NCBI RefSeq assembly: GCF_018860565.1 | Contig: NZ_JAHKPS010000009.1 | Location: forward strand, 256,763 to 320,762 | Source of the DNA: Winogradskyella psychrotolerans | GTDB taxonomy: Bacteria; Bacteroidota; Bacteroidia; Flavobacteriales; Flavobacteriaceae | Direction: 5' to 3' | DNA: 64,000 bases | In this document: positions 61,308 through 64,000 of the stretch, piece by piece | Layout of the letters: each line of letters opens with the position of its first letter | Position numbering within the stretch: position 1 is the first letter of the stretch | Position numbers and translations under genes: made by a program | The notes under the pieces: generated by a model | What the model saw: the letters and a program-made list of their open reading frames with translations, nothing else | What the model was told of the DNA's origin: nothing | Database searches by the model: none

Positions 61308-63506
61308 TCAATAACAATCCATTTTAAGTTGATTATTATTTTTAAAGGCACTTAACGGTTTGTCTAAGTGTGTTGTAGTGATGGTATGTAACACCTCTAA
61401 AACCCGATTTTGCATGGCTACAGAACCACAAATCATTACCACTCCACCTGTATTTAAAACACGGCTTAATAAATCTTGATGCTCTAAAATTAAATCTTGA
61501 ACGTAAATTTTATCGTTCTGCTCTTGTGAATACGCAATATGAAAACTAGATAAAGTCTTTTTACGAAATGCCGAATCGATAATGTTTTCGTAAATTTTTA
61601 AAGAATCTTGTGTGCGTCCTCCCCAAAATAAATGGTTTTCCATTTTAGTATGATTCTCATTAATCATTCCCAAAAACGGTGCAATTCCGGTACCATTGGC
61701 TATCATTACCACGTCTTTTACATCGGTTGGGAAATGAAAATCTAAGTTTCGTTTAACTTGCGCTTTAACGATTTCGTTGACTTTTAAGTTGTTGAAATAA
61801 TTAGAGCAAACACCAAATTCGTGTTTTTTAATACTTAAAATAATGTCATTTTCTATTTTACCAATAGAATATTGGCGTTCAATAAAATCGGCTTCCGGAT
61901 ATAAAGACAACAAATCACCAGACTCAAATTTTATCTTTTTATGAGGTCGTAATTGCACTAAAAACGAATCGTCCTTATTGTGTTCTGATTTATTAATAAC
62001 CTTAAACTTCTTTAATTTTTTTAAATTGATTTGAGGTTTTTGAAACTTAATCTTTAAATCGTGATTTGTACGTTCATTCCATTGCTTAATCCATATTTTA
62101 TAAGCTTCAAAGGATTGATTATTAATTTTGAAAAGCGGAAGGTGTTTTACAAAATGATCTTGCGTTTGAAACATCTCATCCACTTCAATGGCATATTTAC
62201 AATAATCAGGATACATAAGCGATCCAAAACCAACAACTGCATACTTCATTACTTGCTGCTGTTGCACTTTTTGAAATAATTTTTCAAAATTTGAAGCACT
62301 TGTTGGCGCTTCACCTTCGCCGTAAGTCGAGGCAAAAACGATAATATATTTCGCATTTTTATATTCTGAATACGCGTTTAAAGCTGTAATAAAAACCGAA
62401 TGACCTTCTGCGATTAAAGCGTCATAAAATAACTTGGCAGAATTAAAGGTATTACCGGTTTCAGAACCAACTAAAATGATATAGTCTGCCTCATCTTTTT
62501 TGAATTTATTCTTAATTTTCGCTGTTTCTTTTCGTCGTTTTAAGGTCATGGCAAAGCCAGAATACATAAAAAATAAAATGGCCAAACTCGCTAAGAACAA
62601 TACGACTGACCAAAGGATAGTCCCTTGACCTGTATGTAAAATTAGGCTCCAATTAGACGCTAATGCTACAAACGAGGTGTTTTGGTTACTGACGATAGCT
62701 CCTGTATACTGATTGACTAAAATTTCCTTATCAGATAATTTAACGGTGAAATAATCTTCAATATCATCAGAAAATGGAAACTCAACATAGCTTACATCTT
62801 CAAGTTTTATGTTTTGAAATGTTTGAAACTCTATGATGTCTAATTTGTTTTCAACGTCATCTTGCTCAGGATAATTGTGTGATATTTTAGAATCTGGAAG
62901 TAAATCAAATTTTTCAAGCGATAGAAATACACCTGTCAGTGTAATAATTACAATAGGAATTAAAGCATATCGACCTATAACAACATGATAATACTGATCA
63001 AAGTTTTCTCTAACCACTTTAGAAAAGAAACGTTTGATACCCCCTTGACGTTTTAATATGAGTTGAATTCCTGTTACTGAAATCAGAAATAACAAAAAGG
63101 ATACGACTCCAATTAAAACACGACCTGTTGTTTTTAGGAACAGCGAACGGTGAAGGTTAGTGGCGAATTCATAAATGGGTGCTTTCTTAATAATATCACC
63201 TAATTTTTCACCTGTAAAAGGATTGACATAAAAGGTTTCACTGTTTCCTTCTTTAGTAATGACTGAGACACTTACGAAATCATTTTTATCGACTTCGAGT
63301 GTAAATACCTCATCATATTCTTGCTGTAATACATTTAAAGTTTCAGCAAGAGACCTATCGTTTGCCCCAGAAACAGCATACGGTTGCAACTGATTTGTAA
63401 TGGGTTCAAACGCTAAAATAGCACCTGTTACCGATGCTATTAAAATAAACAAAGAAGACATAACAGCCAATACTAGATGACTGTATCTCCAGATGGAAAT
63501 GGTCAT
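61308..63506 (-). CDS. PepSY-TM / flavodoxin / FAD-NAD(P)H reductase fusion protein
   Basis: The 732-residue protein has a membrane PepSY part with four predicted segments (about 11-33, 128-150, 178-197, 302-328). Then comes a cytoplasmic flavodoxin domain (about 345-480: ILVGSETGNTFNSAK, VFASTYGEGEAPTS) and a sulfite-reductase-like FAD/NAD(P)H module (about 500-732: ERQYSIGKI, IANGTGIAPFLGMI, MICGSVAMQNRVLEVL). It would carry electrons from NADPH through FAD and FMN to the membrane part, probably for periplasmic ferric reduction. It follows a DUF2271 gene after 10 bases. The substrate is inferred from family context. Confidence 0.92.
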   Translation of the reverse strand: MTISIWRYSHLVLAVMSSLFILIASVTGAILAFEPITNQLQPYAVSGANDRSLAETLNVLQQEYDEVFTLEVDKNDFVSVSVITKEGNSETFYVNPFTGEKLGDIIKKAPIYEFATNLHRSLFLKTTGRVLIGVVSFLLFLISVTGIQLILKRQGGIKRFFSKVVRENFDQYYHVVIGRYALIPIVIITLTGVFLSLEKFDLLPDSKISHNYPEQDDVENKLDIIEFQTFQNIKLEDVSYVEFPFSDDIEDYFTVKLSDKEILVNQYTGAIVSNQNTSFVALASNWSLILHTGQGTILWSVVLFLASLAILFFMYSGFAMTLKRRKETAKIKNKFKKDEADYIILVGSETGNTFNSAKLFYDALIAEGHSVFITALNAYSEYKNAKYIIVFASTYGEGEAPTSASNFEKLFQKVQQQQVMKYAVVGFGSLMYPDYCKYAIEVDEMFQTQDHFVKHLPLFKINNQSFEAYKIWIKQWNERTNHDLKIKFQKPQINLKKLKKFKVINKSEHNKDDSFLVQLRPHKKIKFESGDLLSLYPEADFIERQYSIGKIENDIILSIKKHEFGVCSNYFNNLKVNEIVKAQVKRNLDFHFPTDVKDVVMIANGTGIAPFLGMINENHTKMENHLFWGGRTQDSLKIYENIIDSAFRKKTLSSFHIAYSQEQNDKIYVQDLILEHQDLLSRVLNTGGVVMICGSVAMQNRVLEVLHTITTTHLDKPLSAFKNNNQLKMDCY

Positions 63507-63516
63507 AGTATCGGTT

Positions 63517-64000
63517 TTATTGAGGCATCATTCGGATGTAACGAATAAATCCTTTTCCTTCTACTTTAGATTTTACAGTTTCTGAAGTTAACTCAAATTC
63601 TACATCACTTTCGTAATACTCTTGGTCTTCAACAGCGGTTTCAAATCTTAACTTGTAACCTTTATCTAATTTGTCATTATCAATTTCAATGACACTTATA
63701 GCACGTTCGCCTCCGCTAATAGTTGCTCCTGTAATAGCATCGATATCTGGTCTTCTTTTTCCATAATAGTCCCACCACGATTCAATAGTATTGTACCACT
63801 CATCATCATCTCCTTTAACGTTTAAGGTTTCTACATAATCGCCTTCAGGATTCAATAATGAAATAACAATATAGGCTCCTTCACCTGTATAATTTGTCAT
63901 TTGAATCATACATTTATATTTTGATGATTCTGTGAAATTAGTAAACGATACGAAACTAAAAGCTACAATACCTAATAATGCTATAATGCGTATATTCTTC
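63517..64000 (-). CDS. DUF2271 domain periplasmic protein, 5' end cut by the window edge
   Basis: The frame stays open from the first internal ATG (63909) to the window edge and encodes a signal-peptide-like start (KNIRIIALLGIVAFSFVSF). The base at 64000 is the third base (G) of the codon just before this, so the real ATG probably begins at 64002. The mature part contains the DUF2271 features GEGAYIVISLLNPEGDYVET, WWDYYGKRRPDIDAITGATI and a C-terminal FIRYIRMMPQ. DUF2271 proteins often accompany PepSY reductases in iron loci, as here. Confidence 0.88.
   Translation of the reverse strand, partial: KNIRIIALLGIVAFSFVSFTNFTESSKYKCMIQMTNYTGEGAYIVISLLNPEGDYVETLNVKGDDDEWYNTIESWWDYYGKRRPDIDAITGATISGGERAISVIEIDNDKLDKGYKLRFETAVEDQEYYESDVEFELTSETVKSKVEGKGFIRYIRMMPQ

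Overview
The window is AT-rich chromosomal DNA from a member of the Bacteroidetes, almost certainly the family Flavobacteriaceae (probably a marine lineage; genus not determined). The evidence is the type IX secretion/gliding gene content (PorP/SprF, PorQ, a giant adhesin ending in a gliding-associated C-terminal domain), many Flavobacteria-type outer-membrane and lipoproteins, a DnaX lacking the usual zinc module, weak ribosome binding sites, and promoters that fit the Bacteroidetes pattern TTG - 17 to 23 nt - TAnnTTTG. I see no rRNA, tRNA, CRISPR array, insertion sequence, integrase or prophage gene. The gene content is mostly core, with one large accessory surface-protein locus.

Layout. 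0-4.2 kb: an outer-membrane beta-barrel protein and a polyphosphate cassette (sixA-like phosphatase, ppk1, ppx) on the minus strand. 4.5-21.1 kb: a three-gene plus-strand locus with a 4592-residue repeat adhesin, its probable PorP/SprF partner and an OmpA/TPR/PD40 protein, closed by a terminator. 21.3-24 kb: a carboxypeptidase-regulatory-domain protein, a CAP-domain lipoprotein, pdxH and a hypothetical gene. 24-27 kb: pyrR, pyrB, a STAS-like small protein and rnz, read leftward. 27-35 kb: rpsA, a BON/LysM protein, a small lipoprotein, cmk, porQ, a triple-LysM protein and lon. 35.4-38.4 kb: an ECF-type sigma factor, a putative anti-sigma factor and two secreted beta-repeat proteins (DUF4097-like and head-GIN). 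38.6-41.7 kb: dnaX, a 56-residue membrane protein, a lipoprotein and miaE. 41.8-47 kb: a leftward operon of three SurA/PpiD-type periplasmic foldases and a MoxR ATPase. 47-50 kb: SRPBCC, a small conserved protein, CotH, and a decayed gene with a GldM-like C-terminal domain. 50-55 kb: patatin, M1 aminopeptidase, recG. 55-59.6 kb: two thioredoxin-like lipoproteins, an AraC regulator, a CxxC coiled-coil protein, an NmrA-type reductase and a siderophore-interacting reductase. 59.7-64 kb: guaB, a PepSY-flavodoxin-reductase fusion and a DUF2271 protein cut by the window edge.

The cell envelope is the common theme. The adhesin is probably exported by the type IX system through its type B C-terminal signal and its own PorP/SprF-like partner. 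The SurA/PpiD operon and Lon would support outer-membrane protein folding and quality control. The sigma-factor operon looks like an envelope-stress or surface-remodelling module. The last 8 kb suggests iron and redox handling.

The most notable observations are the higher-order repeats of the adhesin (periods of exactly 1245, 501 and 249 nt), a pseudogene with two independent lesions at 49.5 kb, and an in-frame (GAANNN)13 tract directly after the pyrR stop codon. I did not find a convincing novel defence or mobile system.
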